NCBI RefSeq assembly: GCF_035989285.1
Contig: NZ_CP108513.1
Location: forward strand, 6,076,001 to 6,140,000
Reading direction: 5' to 3'
DNA: 64,000 nt
DNA from: Streptomyces sp. NBC_01235
GTDB taxonomy: Bacteria; Actinomycetota; Actinomycetes; Streptomycetales; Streptomycetaceae
Each line of letters opens with the position of its first letter. The first letter of the stretch is position 1. Positions 25,498 to 34,198 of the stretch are shown here, one piece after another. Made by a program: the position numbers and the translations under genes. The notes beneath the pieces were generated by a model. That model had not been told where the DNA came from, did no database searches, and saw only the letters and a list, made by a program, of their open reading frames with translations.

Positions 25498-26238
25498 ATG
25501 CGGCTGCTGCTCATCGAAGACGACGACCGAATCGCGGGCCCCCTCACCGAAGGGCTGGGACGCTACGGCTTCACCGTGGACCATGTCCGCACCGGTGCCG
25601 CCGGACTGGCCGACGCAGCCGCCTCGCCGGACCTGGTCCTGCTCGATCTCGGCCTGCCCGACATGGACGGCCTGGACGTCTGCCGCAGCCTGCGCGCCCG
25701 CTCCGCCGTACCGATCATCATGATCACCGCCCGGGGTGAGGAAGCGGACCGCATCGTCGGTCTCGAACTCGGCGCGGACGACTACCTCGCCAAGCCGTTC
25801 GGCGTGCGGGAACTGATCGCCCGCATCCGCGCGGTCGCCCGCCGCGCCGGTGCTCCCGCCTACCCGTCGGCCGGACAACAAGCCGGGTCGGCACCGGAAG
25901 CAGACCAGCCGGTCACGGGTGCCCAGCAGTTGGGCCCGCTTGCCCTCAACCGCCGCACGCGCGAGGTCCACCTCGACGGCCGCGAGGTCGCCCTGACCCC
26001 AAGGGAGTTCGACCTGCTGGCCCATCTCGCCGACGATCCGGGGACGGTGTACTCCCGCCGGCAGATCATGGACACCGTCTGGGATCCGCACTTCTTCGGC
26101 CCCACCAAGACCCTCGACGCCCACGTCGCAGCCCTGCGCCGCAAGCTCGGCGACCCCGGATGGATCACCACCGCTCGCGGTGTCGGCTTCCGCCTCACCG
26201 TTCCCGGCGACCACGCCGGCCCCGAGGGGGCCGGATGA
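25498..26238 (+). CDS. OmpR/PhoB-family response regulator
   Basis: 246 residues from ATG 25498. Receiver domain residues 1 to about 120: MRLLLIEDDDR acidic pocket, phospho-accepting Asp in LVLLDLGLPDMDG (about residue 51), Thr in IIMITARGEE and Lys in DDYLAKPFG. A flexible linker follows, then the winged helix: REVHLDGREVALTPREFDLL, AHLADDPGTVYSRRQIMDTV and the recognition segment KTLDAHVAALRRKLGDPGWI, ending with TARGVGFRL. It binds DNA when phosphorylated by its partner kinase, encoded in the next, overlapping gene. The targets are unknown; the nearby PepSY lipoprotein is the likeliest. Confidence 0.93.
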   Translation: MRLLLIEDDDRIAGPLTEGLGRYGFTVDHVRTGAAGLADAAASPDLVLLDLGLPDMDGLDVCRSLRARSAVPIIMITARGEEADRIVGLELGADDYLAKPFGVRELIARIRAVARRAGAPAYPSAGQQAGSAPEADQPVTGAQQLGPLALNRRTREVHLDGREVALTPREFDLLAHLADDPGTVYSRRQIMDTVWDPHFFGPTKTLDAHVAALRRKLGDPGWITTARGVGFRLTVPGDHAGPEGAG

Positions 26239-27656
26239 CCCGGCGCCTGCTGCTCAGCTACCTCGGCCTGGCCCTGCTCGTGCTGGCCGGGCTGGAGATT
26301 CCCCTCGGATACGTCTACGGGCGCGGCGAGACCTCCCGAACCTCCCAAAGCGTGGAACGCGACGCCTCCATGCTCGCCGAGGTCACCGAGGAGGACATAG
26401 AGAAGGGAAACCTGGAGGCACTGCCCGATGTGGTCGGCGACTACGCCGCCCGCACCGGCGGCCGTGTCGTCGTCACCGACAAGCAAGGAGTCGTCCTCGC
26501 CGACTCCGACCCCGCCGGCCGCACCGGCATCGATCTCTCCGCCGAGCCGGACATCGGGCGTGCCCTGAACAACCAGCCCACCGTCACCACCACGCAGGAC
26601 ACCGACGGCAACGACGTACTCGCGGCCACCATGCCCGGAGCATCGGGGACCACCATTCGCGGCACCCTGCGCCTGACCTACCCCATGGCCGAGGTCACCG
26701 CCCGGGTGCACCGCATCTGGGGCGCTCTCGCCCTGGCCGGGGTCTGCGTCCTCGCCGCTGTGGCACTGGTGGCGTTCACCCTGGCCCGCTGGATCACCCG
26801 CCCCCTGCGCACCCTGGAGTCCGCGACCACCCAGCTCGCCGGGGGACACCTCACCCACCCACCGGACGCCACCACCGGCCCGCCCGAACTGCGCCGCCTG
26901 GCCGCGTCCTTCACCCGCACCGCCACGCGTCTGCAGCATCTGCTCAAGGCACAGCAGGCCTTCGCCTCGGAAGCCTCCCACCAGCTGAAGACCCCGCTGA
27001 CCGCGCTACGGCTGCGGCTGGAGAACTTCGAGCCCTACCTCGACCCCCGCGCGCACGGCAGCCTGGACGAGGCCGTCGGCGAGGTGGAACGACTCGGCCG
27101 CATGGTCCAAGGCCTGCTCGCCCTGGCCCGCCTGGAGAACGCGGCCACCACACCCCAACCGGTCGACCTCGACGCCGTGGTCGCCGACCGCGCCGCGATG
27201 TGGGAACCGCTCGCGGCCGAACAGTACGTCGCCATCGACGTAACCGGCCCTCCCGCCGGCCAGGTCTGGGCGATCCCGGGAGCCCTGGAGCAGATCATCG
27301 ACAACCTGGTCGCCAACGCCCTGCGCGTCTCCCCGCCCAGCACCACCATCACCCTCCACCGCGCCCCAGGTGCCGAACTCCACATCATCGACCAGGGCCC
27401 AGGCATGAGCGAAGCCGAGCGAGCCCGCGCCTTCGACCGCTTCTGGCGAGCCTCCGACTCCCACCACGACGGCACCGGCCTCGGCCTGCCCATCGTCCGC
27501 CACCTCGTCGACGCCTCCGGCGGCACCATCACCCTGCACGCCGCCCCCCGCACCGGGCTGGACGCCCGCGTACGGCTGCGCCCGGCGGGCAGCGGGCGGT
27601 TGCGAGACGGGAGCGGATCACCTCGATCAGCACGGGCAACAGCACCAGCACGCTGA
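26235..27656 (+). CDS. Sensor histidine kinase
   Basis: 473 residues; ATG overlaps the regulator TGA (ATGA). Membrane helix 1 about residues 5-27, then an extracellular domain (about 28-160), helix 2 at about residues 163-186 (ALALAGVCVLAAVALVAFTL), and a HAMP segment RWITRPLRTLESATTQLAGG. The H-box SEASHQLKTPLTALRLRLEN holds the phospho-His, followed by the N box NLVANALRVSP and G boxes DQGPGMS and GTGLGLPIV. It forms a classic pair with the upstream regulator. The last 20 residues are Ser/Arg-rich, and the sequence beyond looks recombined. The signal could be a cell-envelope cue transmitted by the PepSY lipoprotein (inference). Confidence 0.92.
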   Translation: MTRRLLLSYLGLALLVLAGLEIPLGYVYGRGETSRTSQSVERDASMLAEVTEEDIEKGNLEALPDVVGDYAARTGGRVVVTDKQGVVLADSDPAGRTGIDLSAEPDIGRALNNQPTVTTTQDTDGNDVLAATMPGASGTTIRGTLRLTYPMAEVTARVHRIWGALALAGVCVLAAVALVAFTLARWITRPLRTLESATTQLAGGHLTHPPDATTGPPELRRLAASFTRTATRLQHLLKAQQAFASEASHQLKTPLTALRLRLENFEPYLDPRAHGSLDEAVGEVERLGRMVQGLLALARLENAATTPQPVDLDAVVADRAAMWEPLAAEQYVAIDVTGPPAGQVWAIPGALEQIIDNLVANALRVSPPSTTITLHRAPGAELHIIDQGPGMSEAERARAFDRFWRASDSHHDGTGLGLPIVRHLVDASGGTITLHAAPRTGLDARVRLRPAGSGRLRDGSGSPRSARATAPAR

Positions 27657-27764
27657 TCGAAGTGTCGGTCGCCTGATCGAGCACCGCCCTCAGCCGGCAG
27701 GTGTCGTCGGGACTCGGCTTCCCGCCCCGGCAGTGCCGGTCGGGGTCACCACCGGGGCGTGGGT

Positions 27765-28589
27765 TCAGGCCGCGTTGCCCTGGGCCTGCGTGGAGATGTC
27801 GGCCCAGTCCTCCCAGGTCTTCAGTCGTTCGGCGTAGGCCTGCGGGACGAGGTGGAGGGGGGCGGTGCCGAAGAAGACCCGCAGGGGCGGGTTGTCGGCG
27901 TCCACGATCTTCAGCAGGGCCGGGCCGGTTGCGGTCGGGTCGCCGGTTTCGACTTCGCTCCAGGCGGCGGCCACGGCGGCGCGCAGCTGGTCGTAGGCGG
28001 GCAGTTGGGCGGCGAAGGTGGCGGAGGAGCCGGCCCAGTCGGTTTCGAAGCCGGCGGGCTCGACCAGGGTGACCTTGATGCCGAAGTCGGCGACCTCCCG
28101 GGCGAGGGCCTCGGTCAGGCCTTCCAGGGCCCACTTGGAGGCGTTGTAGCCGCCCAGGTTGGGGAAGGAGACGATGCCGCCAACCGTGGAGATCTGCACG
28201 ATGTGGCCGCGGCCCTGGGCCCGCAGGAGGGGCAGGGCGGCCTGGGTGACCCACAGGGCGCCGTAGAAGTTGGTCTCCATCTGGCCGCGGACCTGCTGTT
28301 CCGTCAGTTCCTCGACCGCACCGAACAGCCCGTGTCCGGCGTTGTTGACGACGACGTCCAGGCGGCCGAAGTGCTCGTGCGCCCGCGTGACGGCCTCGAA
28401 TGCGGCGGCCTTGTCGGTGACGTCCAGTTTCAGCGGCAGGATCGCCGCGCCGTGGGCGGCCACCAGGTCCGCCAGGGAGTCGGTGTTGCGGGCGGTGGCC
28501 GCGACCTTGTCGCCGCGCTCCAGGGCCGCCTGGACGAACTGGCGGCCGAAGCCGCGCGAGGAGCCGGTGACGAACCAGATCTTGCTCAT
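27765..28589 (-). CDS. Short-chain dehydrogenase/reductase (SDR)
   Basis: 274 residues from ATG 28587-28589. Rossmann NAD(P)-binding motif TGSSRGFGRQF near the N-terminus (TGxxxGxG), NNAG in VVVNNAGHGLFG, active-site Ser in ISTVGGIVSFP and YxxxK in GGYNASKWALEGLTEALA; these make the Ser-Tyr-Lys triad of classical SDRs. LKLDVTD supplies the adenine-side Asp. Substrate unknown. The C-terminus (PPLRVFFGTAPLHLVPQAYA, ERLKTWEDWADIS) is typical of the subgroup often annotated oxidoreductase/SDR. It is divergent from the CHAT gene and convergent with the histidine kinase. Confidence 0.9.
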   Translation of the reverse strand: MSKIWFVTGSSRGFGRQFVQAALERGDKVAATARNTDSLADLVAAHGAAILPLKLDVTDKAAAFEAVTRAHEHFGRLDVVVNNAGHGLFGAVEELTEQQVRGQMETNFYGALWVTQAALPLLRAQGRGHIVQISTVGGIVSFPNLGGYNASKWALEGLTEALAREVADFGIKVTLVEPAGFETDWAGSSATFAAQLPAYDQLRAAVAAAWSEVETGDPTATGPALLKIVDADNPPLRVFFGTAPLHLVPQAYAERLKTWEDWADISTQAQGNAA

Positions 28590-28819
28590 GGGAAGCACTC
28601 CCGTTCGAAGTGAAGTCTTATGAGGCGACCGTACATCGTACTGAGACCGAGTATCAAGATAAGCCGCAGGGTCGATTCGGTACGCCGCCTTGCGCCGGCG
28701 AGGCACGTATGACAACTGGAGGACAGAGATGTCTTCACATGTGGCGCCCGGTGACCAAGTGACGTCCGGACTCGACCGGCGTACCGAGCGACGGGCTGCT
28801 CTTCCGTCGCGCCTGTGCC

Positions 28820-31570
28820 GTGGCGGACGAACAGATCGCCGTGCTGCGCGACAGCGGCCGCGCCGAGGACGTCGCCGAACTTGCGGAGACACTGTTCGCC
28901 GCAGGGCTGCTGCGCGTAAGCCCGTATCTGGGGAACATGTCGGGACTGACCTTCGAGTCGGCCCACGATCTGTGGCGCGAACGCCAGGCTCGGCACCGCT
29001 CGATCCCCGACGATTCCGTCGCCCCGGAAACCGCGGAAATGCCTCCTCCAGTGGTCGCTGCCGGGGAGGCGGTCCGATATCTGCGTGAGGCCGCCGACCT
29101 GTCGCACGGGCACAAGCGGGGGCGTGTCCTGAAAGCGCTGGCCGAGGCCCTGTCCATGGTGGCCCGTCTCAGACAGGAGTCGCACGACGAGGAGATGCGC
29201 GCGGCTGCCCGTGAGGCGTTCGACGTGCTGGATCCGGTCGAGGATCCCCTCACCCATCTGTACCTGCTGAGAGTCCTGTGCTTACTGGGTGAGCTCTCGC
29301 TGCCCGGCGACGTTCAGGACGTGCTGCCCCTGCCGCTGGCCGCCATCCGGGACCGGCAGGGGATGCGGGAGGCCGCGAGCGCCTTCGCCGAGGCGCTCAC
29401 GCTCGCCGAGGAGGCCCGCCGGCCCGACCTGGAGTTCCAGCTGATCGAGGCCGCCGACCGCGAACTGCCGGACCTGCCCGGGGACTCCTACCGCCGGCGC
29501 CGCTGGGTCAGTGAAGTGCACTGTCTGGCTGACAACCGTCTGCGCTGCTCCCCGGGGCCGATGCGAGTGGAGGAGGCCGCGGGACAACTCCGCACCATCG
29601 CGGACCGGGACGGCTGGCCTCCCGAGCAGCGCGCGGCGACCTTCATCCACCTCGCAGCGCATGCCCGCGGAAACGACGAGGAACACATCGGCCGCGCTCT
29701 CATGGCGGAGGCGCGGGAGCTGGCTCCGGAGCTGTGCGGCCGTTACCGTCAGGCACTCGACTACCTCGACGGCACGCTCTCGTACGACATGGGGCTGCGC
29801 ACATCGGCGACGGGACAGGAGGCCGTCGCCGCACGTCACTTCGCCGACGCAAGTGCCGCCTACGCCTTGTGCGGCCAGACCGACATGGCGCTGAACAGCC
29901 TCGATGCCGCACTGCGCGGTGCGCTGGCGGCCGACGAGGGCAGCGCCGGCGCGGCCGTGGCGGCACTGATCCCCGCCGCCGTGTGGCTGCGGGGCGGCGT
30001 CGACGAGGTCATCGGCTGGAAGCTCCGCGACCTGTATCAACGGCTGATCGTCAAACTGAGCGGCCCCGCCATCTCGTACGGTCTGATGATGGCGATTCAC
30101 CAGGCCGCCAAGGGAATCGACTTCACGGTCATCACCGGGCGGCCCGGCCCGTTCACACCCTCCGCACGACTCTCGCGGCTGCTGGCCCGCATCAAGGCGG
30201 ACGAATCGCGGCTGTCCGGACCGCTGAGCGAGCCCGAACTGCCGGGCCCCGACGAGGCGATGCTCTTCTACGTGGGCACCGGCGAGTCCGAGCCCGGAGG
30301 CGACGCCGAGACGGAGCACCGCAACATGCAGCGTGCCGCGGACCGGTGGATCAGTCAGGAACTCCTCGCCTCCGGCCGCATGGACCGTATGGACCGTATG
30401 CCGATGATGTTCCCCGACGAGTTGCAGGCGCTCCTGACCGAGGACACGGTGCTGCTCTCGCTGTATCTCGGCCACACCCAACGGGACGGCACCGAGGCGC
30501 CGGTGACCTCGCTGTCCGGCATGGCGGTGACCCGCGACGACATGGAGCACCACACCGTGCTCCTGCCTAACTTCGAAGCCGGGCTCATTCGCTTCATGCG
30601 CGCGGGGCACACTCTCTCCGCCCACCCGGTGGTCTTTCACGTCGCTGCCCTACGACAAGCCGTCGTCGCGGACCCGCTGCACCGGCCGGTCAGCCGTGAC
30701 GCACAAGGGCAGCTCAGGGACGACAGTGTCCCTTATCTGGCGGCCTTCACCGCTTCGCTGGACGGCTGGCGGGCCCAGGGAAAGCGGCACTTGTGCATCT
30801 GGCCCAACGGCCCGCTGCACTACCTCCCTTACCACCTCCTGGAGGTCAACGGCCGTCCCCTCGCCGAGGACTGGACCGTCACCCAGGTACCGAGCCTGGG
30901 CTTCCTCCGCACGCAGGCACCCGGCCTCCACCGTCCGTCCGGGCGTGGGCTCGTGGCCTTCGCGTCCGCGGCTGGGGGCGCCCGGCACGGGCTCCTCGCG
31001 CAGGACGCCCTGGAGACACACGCCGTCCAGGTCGCCGCGGCGATGGGCGGTCACGCGGTGCTGGGAGCCGCGGCGACACCGCGGCGACTGCTCGGCGAAC
31101 TCGCCGACGCGCGGTACGTCCACGTGGCCGCGCACGGGGCGCACAACGAGTGGGCGTCGTGGTACCAGTGCCTGTTCCTGTCGCCGGATGCAGACAACGA
31201 CGGTCGTGTCTTCGCCCACGACATCCTTCAGGCCGACCTGCGGGGCGTCGAACTCGTGACGATGAGTTCCTGCGAATCCGCCCTGGGCCGGTTCGACGTC
31301 AACGACAATCTGCGCGGCCTGCCCGCCGCGTTCCTGTCCGCCGGCGCCTCGGCCGTCATCGGATGCCTGTGGCCGGTCCACCCACAGGTGGCCACGGAGT
31401 TCTTCGGGAGGCTCTACGAGTGCCTCGCGCGGACACCGGACCGGCGGGCCGCTTTCCGTGCCGCGCAGTCGGCCGTCCGCACCCGACATCCGGCCTTCCG
31501 GGACTGGGGCGCGTTCTGCTTCATCGGTGACTGGCGCCATTCGGATTCGAACCACGGAGCTGCCTCGTGA
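28820..31570 (+). CDS. CHAT-domain (caspase-like) protease
   Basis: 916 residues from GTG 28820. The N-terminal two thirds are alpha-helical, repeat-like (TPR-type) scaffolding. The C-terminal approx. 250 residues form a CHAT domain, a caspase-related cysteine peptidase fold: HLCIWPNGPLHYLPYHLLEV, the catalytic His in YVHVAAHGAHNEW and the catalytic Cys in VTMSSCESALGRF, then GLPAAFLSAGASAVIGCLWP. A start with a better ribosome site (GGAGGACAGAG before ATG 28729) exists 91 bp upstream but is one base out of frame. Either a frameshift has shortened the protein or GTG 28820 is the real start. It overlaps the next gene by 4 bp (GTGA), so the two are coupled. Confidence 0.85.
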   Translation: MADEQIAVLRDSGRAEDVAELAETLFAAGLLRVSPYLGNMSGLTFESAHDLWRERQARHRSIPDDSVAPETAEMPPPVVAAGEAVRYLREAADLSHGHKRGRVLKALAEALSMVARLRQESHDEEMRAAAREAFDVLDPVEDPLTHLYLLRVLCLLGELSLPGDVQDVLPLPLAAIRDRQGMREAASAFAEALTLAEEARRPDLEFQLIEAADRELPDLPGDSYRRRRWVSEVHCLADNRLRCSPGPMRVEEAAGQLRTIADRDGWPPEQRAATFIHLAAHARGNDEEHIGRALMAEARELAPELCGRYRQALDYLDGTLSYDMGLRTSATGQEAVAARHFADASAAYALCGQTDMALNSLDAALRGALAADEGSAGAAVAALIPAAVWLRGGVDEVIGWKLRDLYQRLIVKLSGPAISYGLMMAIHQAAKGIDFTVITGRPGPFTPSARLSRLLARIKADESRLSGPLSEPELPGPDEAMLFYVGTGESEPGGDAETEHRNMQRAADRWISQELLASGRMDRMDRMPMMFPDELQALLTEDTVLLSLYLGHTQRDGTEAPVTSLSGMAVTRDDMEHHTVLLPNFEAGLIRFMRAGHTLSAHPVVFHVAALRQAVVADPLHRPVSRDAQGQLRDDSVPYLAAFTASLDGWRAQGKRHLCIWPNGPLHYLPYHLLEVNGRPLAEDWTVTQVPSLGFLRTQAPGLHRPSGRGLVAFASAAGGARHGLLAQDALETHAVQVAAAMGGHAVLGAAATPRRLLGELADARYVHVAAHGAHNEWASWYQCLFLSPDADNDGRVFAHDILQADLRGVELVTMSSCESALGRFDVNDNLRGLPAAFLSAGASAVIGCLWPVHPQVATEFFGRLYECLARTPDRRAAFRAAQSAVRTRHPAFRDWGAFCFIGDWRHSDSNHGAAS

Positions 31571-32310
31571 CCCACCTGGAATTGCCCCTGACCCCGCTCC
31601 ACGAGATCGACCTGGTGGAGGTGCCCCGGCTGCAGTCGCCTGCACCGCAGCATCGCGTCGAAGGGCGGGTGTCGCTCAGCACCGCCGTCGTCCACCCACT
31701 GACGGCGGAGGAGGCAGCCGCAGGCGAGGCGGCATGGCTCGGCTTCCTGACCGCGCAGGCACCGCACAGCGACTATCTCCTCCTCAGCCTCACGTGCGCC
31801 TTCCGCCCACCGGCGAATGGCGATCCTTTCGCCGACGCTGCCGTCGGCGTGCTCCTGGAGTCCCCCGGTGAGCCTGCGGACCGACAGCCGATCGCCTGGT
31901 CGGTCTCTCCCAAGAAGCGCTCTCACCCGGTGGAGCGTGCCACCACCGTTGCACTGAGCGCCAAACTTGCGATCGTCGAATCAACGCTCGAAGTCACTCC
32001 CGGCCAAGGCCGGGAGGAACTCTTCGTCATCGGAATGGGCGAAAGGGACAGCGACCCGGAATGGCGCGTCAAGGCGACCAGTCGTCACCCCCTGATCGGC
32101 GACGAGACCTTCACCCTGATCGTCAAGGCCGCCGCCGGCGCTCCCGTCCGGGCCCACATGACGGTGGCAGCAACCATCAAGCACCGCCGCTTCGGCCTGA
32201 TCCCCTACCGGGCAGACCTCCCCGCCACATTGCGAACCATCGACCTGCGCCGCCGGACCGACCCCCGGGACGGAAACACGACGGCCGCCTCGCGTACGAG
32301 CGGCGCCTGA
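31567..32310 (+). CDS. Partner protein of the CHAT protease, unknown function
   Basis: 247 residues from GTG 31567, overlapping the CHAT stop. No signal peptide or membrane helix. Features: AAWLGFLTAQAPHSDYLLLS and LTCAFRPPANGDPFADAAVG, then TTVALSAKLAIVESTLEVTP, LFVIGMGERDSDPEWRVKAT and VRAHMTVAATIKHRRFGLIP, which suggest two beta-rich domains. I do not recognise a family. Translational coupling to a CHAT peptidase suggests a substrate, inhibitor or sensor of it. The gene ends about 40 bp before the terminator-like hairpin at 32353 and the left att site. Confidence 0.6.
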   Translation: MTHLELPLTPLHEIDLVEVPRLQSPAPQHRVEGRVSLSTAVVHPLTAEEAAAGEAAWLGFLTAQAPHSDYLLLSLTCAFRPPANGDPFADAAVGVLLESPGEPADRQPIAWSVSPKKRSHPVERATTVALSAKLAIVESTLEVTPGQGREELFVIGMGERDSDPEWRVKATSRHPLIGDETFTLIVKAAAGAPVRAHMTVAATIKHRRFGLIPYRADLPATLRTIDLRRRTDPRDGNTTAASRTSGA

Positions 32311-32352
32311 GGCGGAGCGTGATCAGCGCCTCGAATTGGACTGGACAACAAC

Positions 32353-32379
32353 AAACCCCAGGCCACTGACCTGGGGTTT
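32353..32379. terminator. Hairpin at the left edge of the island
   Basis: Perfect arms AAACCCCAGG and CCTGGGGTTT with a 7-nt loop. It sits next to the tRNA-Gly 3' fragment just as the hairpin at 49208-49234 sits next to the complete tRNA-Gly, and would have terminated that tRNA before integration. Confidence 0.8.
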
Positions 32380-32383
32380 CATA

Positions 32384-32428
32384 TGGAGCGGGTGACGAGA
32401 ATCGAACTCGCGCTCTCAGCTCGGGAAG
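32384..32428 (-). other. Left attachment site (attL), 3' end of tRNA-Gly
   Basis: Bases 32384-32421 are identical (38 of 38) to 49240-49277, the 3' half of tRNA-Gly including CCA. One mismatch follows at 32422, then GGGAAG again. The 5' half of a tRNA is missing here. This is the expected left scar of a tRNA-targeted integration. Confidence 0.85.
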
Positions 32429-32683
32429 CCGCGGTGCTTGGGGAGGCGGATAGCCTCTGAACTGGGCATACGTGCTCTGGTGTGGCGCCCGGGAGCGCAT
32501 GATCGCACCGTGGTTCACCGGTCTTATGGGCACGCTATGGGCACGGCGCTCGGCGACGGGTGGGTGCCGCGTGGAGTGGCCCAACTTTTGCATGGGGCCG
32601 TCCGTGCCCGGGCCGACTGCGCGGAGCCGTTGCGTGTGCACGTGGATAGCCGGCCCCTTCTTGGCGTCACCCGCCCTCGCCCG

Positions 32684-32750
32684 AGAGGTGGAGCTTGCTG
32701 GTGAAGCCGCCCCGGGAGCGTCCGAGGCCCTCGTCGGGGCGGTGCTGCCG
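32684..32750 (-). pseudogene. IS5-type transposase fragment
   Basis: A short minus-strand frame reads DEGLGRSRGGFTSKLHLSGE then a stop. This is the block around the catalytic region of IS5-family transposases in Streptomyces (usually DxGLGRSRGGLTTKIHLA). Nothing of the transposase remains on either side, so it is a remnant. The rest of 32431-32859 has no supported gene. Confidence 0.6.
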
Positions 32751-32859
32751 GAGCGTGCGTCCTTTCCCGGCACCCTCGGGTCCGTCTCACGTGCCCCGGC
32801 CGCCCGAGCGGACCCGCCGATGCGGCGGGGGTCGGATCAAGGCTTGAGCTTGCGTCAGG

Positions 32860-32897
32860 AAACCGATCGGTTTACTCTTCTGGAAACCGATCGGTTT
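32860..32897. promoter_or_regulatory. Paired TetR operators before the SDR gene at 32918
   Basis: AAACCGATCGGTTT at 32860-32873 and again at 32884-32897, both perfect, 24 bp apart. The second ends 20 bp before the ATG at 32918. Binding would cover the promoter and repress the SDR and the following DUF1330-like gene. Confidence 0.85.
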
Positions 32898-32917
32898 CAC
32901 GTTCTCCGGGGAGAGTC

Positions 32918-33619
32918 ATGACTGTTTTGAAGGGCGCGAACGTCTTCGTCACCGGCGGCAGCCGCGGCATAGGCAAGGCCCTCGTGGAAGAGCTGTATGT
33001 GCGCGGTGCCGGCAAGGTCTACGCCACGGCCCGCGATCCGCGCAGCGTGACGCACCCGGACGCGGTCCCGGTGGCGCTGGAGGTCACCGACCCGGCTTCC
33101 GTGGCGGCCGCTGCCGCGCAGGCGCAGGATGTCACCGTACTGATCAACAACGCCGGTGCCTCGGTCGGCGCGTCCTTCCTCGACTCCCCGATCGACGACA
33201 TACGCCGGGAGTTCGAGGCGAACTTCTACGGCCCGCTTCTGGTCGCCCGGGCCTTCGTGCCGGTCATCGAGCGCAATGGTGGCGGCCACGTCCTGAACGT
33301 GCACTCCGTGCTTTCCTGGCTGGCCCTCGGCGGCTCCTACAGCGCCTCCAAGGCCGCCCTGTGGTCGCAGACCAACTCCCTGCGCCTGGAGCTTCAGTCG
33401 CGCGGCATCGCTGTCACCGGACTGCACGTCGGCTACGTCGATACGGACCTCGCGGCTGGCGTCGAGGCGCCCAAGTCCGACCCCCGTGACGTCGCCTCCC
33501 TCGCCCTCGACGGCGTCGAGACCGGCGCGTACGAGGTGCTCGCCGACGACATCTCCCGGCAGGTCAAGGCGGGCCTGGCCGGCGACCTGGCAGGGCTGTA
33601 CCCCCAGCTCGCCAAGTAG
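32918..33619 (+). CDS. Short-chain dehydrogenase/reductase (SDR), TetR-regulated
   Basis: 233 residues from ATG 32918 (GGGGAGAG upstream). TGGSRGIGKAL (TGxxxGxG), LINNAGASVG (NNAG), active-site Ser in VHSVLSWLAL and YSASKAALWS (YxxxK) are all present, so it should be an active NAD(P)-dependent oxidoreductase. It is short (about 230 aa) and lacks the C-terminal extension of many SDRs. Two perfect AAACCGATCGGTTT sites precede it, and the promoter block recurs before the hydrolase at 41042. The next gene follows after 58 bp on the same strand. Confidence 0.9.
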   Translation: MTVLKGANVFVTGGSRGIGKALVEELYVRGAGKVYATARDPRSVTHPDAVPVALEVTDPASVAAAAAQAQDVTVLINNAGASVGASFLDSPIDDIRREFEANFYGPLLVARAFVPVIERNGGGHVLNVHSVLSWLALGGSYSASKAALWSQTNSLRLELQSRGIAVTGLHVGYVDTDLAAGVEAPKSDPRDVASLALDGVETGAYEVLADDISRQVKAGLAGDLAGLYPQLAK

Positions 33620-33677
33620 GCCGGGTCCCCGGCGGGGCCCCACCACCAACCGCAATTCGTCGGAGAGGGTATTAGTA

Positions 33678-34049
33678 ATGAGCGCGAATTCAGATAAGAA
33701 GAAGTTTTACGCCCTGAATATGTTTGACGTGGTCGACCTGGAGAAATACCTTGCGTATTTCAGCCGCTTGCCGGAAGCGGCTCCGCAGTACGGTGGTCGA
33801 ATGGTGGCGTTTGGTCGCTTCCGGGACAACGTAGCTGGTGACCTCGCGCCACGGCAGGTTCTGTTCCTCGTTGAATGGGAGTCCGAAGAGGCGTTCAACA
33901 GGTTCCGGGACGATCCGGAATTGGCCGACCTGCATCCGCTGCGGGAGAGCGGGACGGCGTCCTATATCTGGCAGACGTTCGATGGTTCCGATATGAGTGA
34001 CCCCGCCGACGTTTCGCTCGACGATGTACTGGCGGTGCTCAAGCCTTAG
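33678..34049 (+). CDS. DUF1330-like small protein
   Basis: 123 residues from ATG 33678, with GGAGAGG about 9 bp upstream. FYALNMFDVVDLEKYLAYFS, YGGRMVAFGRFRD, LFLVEWESEEAFNRFRDDPE and DLHPLRESGT fit the ferredoxin-like dimeric alpha-beta barrel of DUF1330/Dabb proteins, which often bind or process small aromatic compounds. Codons are clearly less GC-rich than in neighbours (several AAG, TTT, AAT), suggesting separate origin. Likely co-transcribed with the SDR upstream and ended by the hairpin at 34066. Confidence 0.75.
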   Translation: MSANSDKKKFYALNMFDVVDLEKYLAYFSRLPEAAPQYGGRMVAFGRFRDNVAGDLAPRQVLFLVEWESEEAFNRFRDDPELADLHPLRESGTASYIWQTFDGSDMSDPADVSLDDVLAVLKP

Positions 34050-34065
34050 CCTCGATCTTTCGTGA

Positions 34066-34095
34066 GGGCCCGCCGACGGAGTCGGTGGGCCCTTT
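34066..34095 (+). terminator. Terminator after the DUF1330-like gene
   Basis: Arms GGGCCCGCCGAC and GTCGGTGGGCCC with a 3-nt loop, one G-T/C mismatch, followed by TTT. Begins 17 bp after the stop codon. Confidence 0.85.
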
Positions 34096-34198
34096 CGCTT
34101 TCCGGAGCTGATGGTGGGCAGACCGGCGGCCCGCTGGAGAATCCTGCGTCGGCCGGTGGTGACGCGGCTGTTCGGAAAGCCCGGGCAGCGCCTGTGCG

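Noticed and set aside
32438..32921. Plus-strand frames between attL and the first operator
   Set aside because: Only a short IS5 fragment on the minus strand makes sense; the plus frames have no coherent codon bias.
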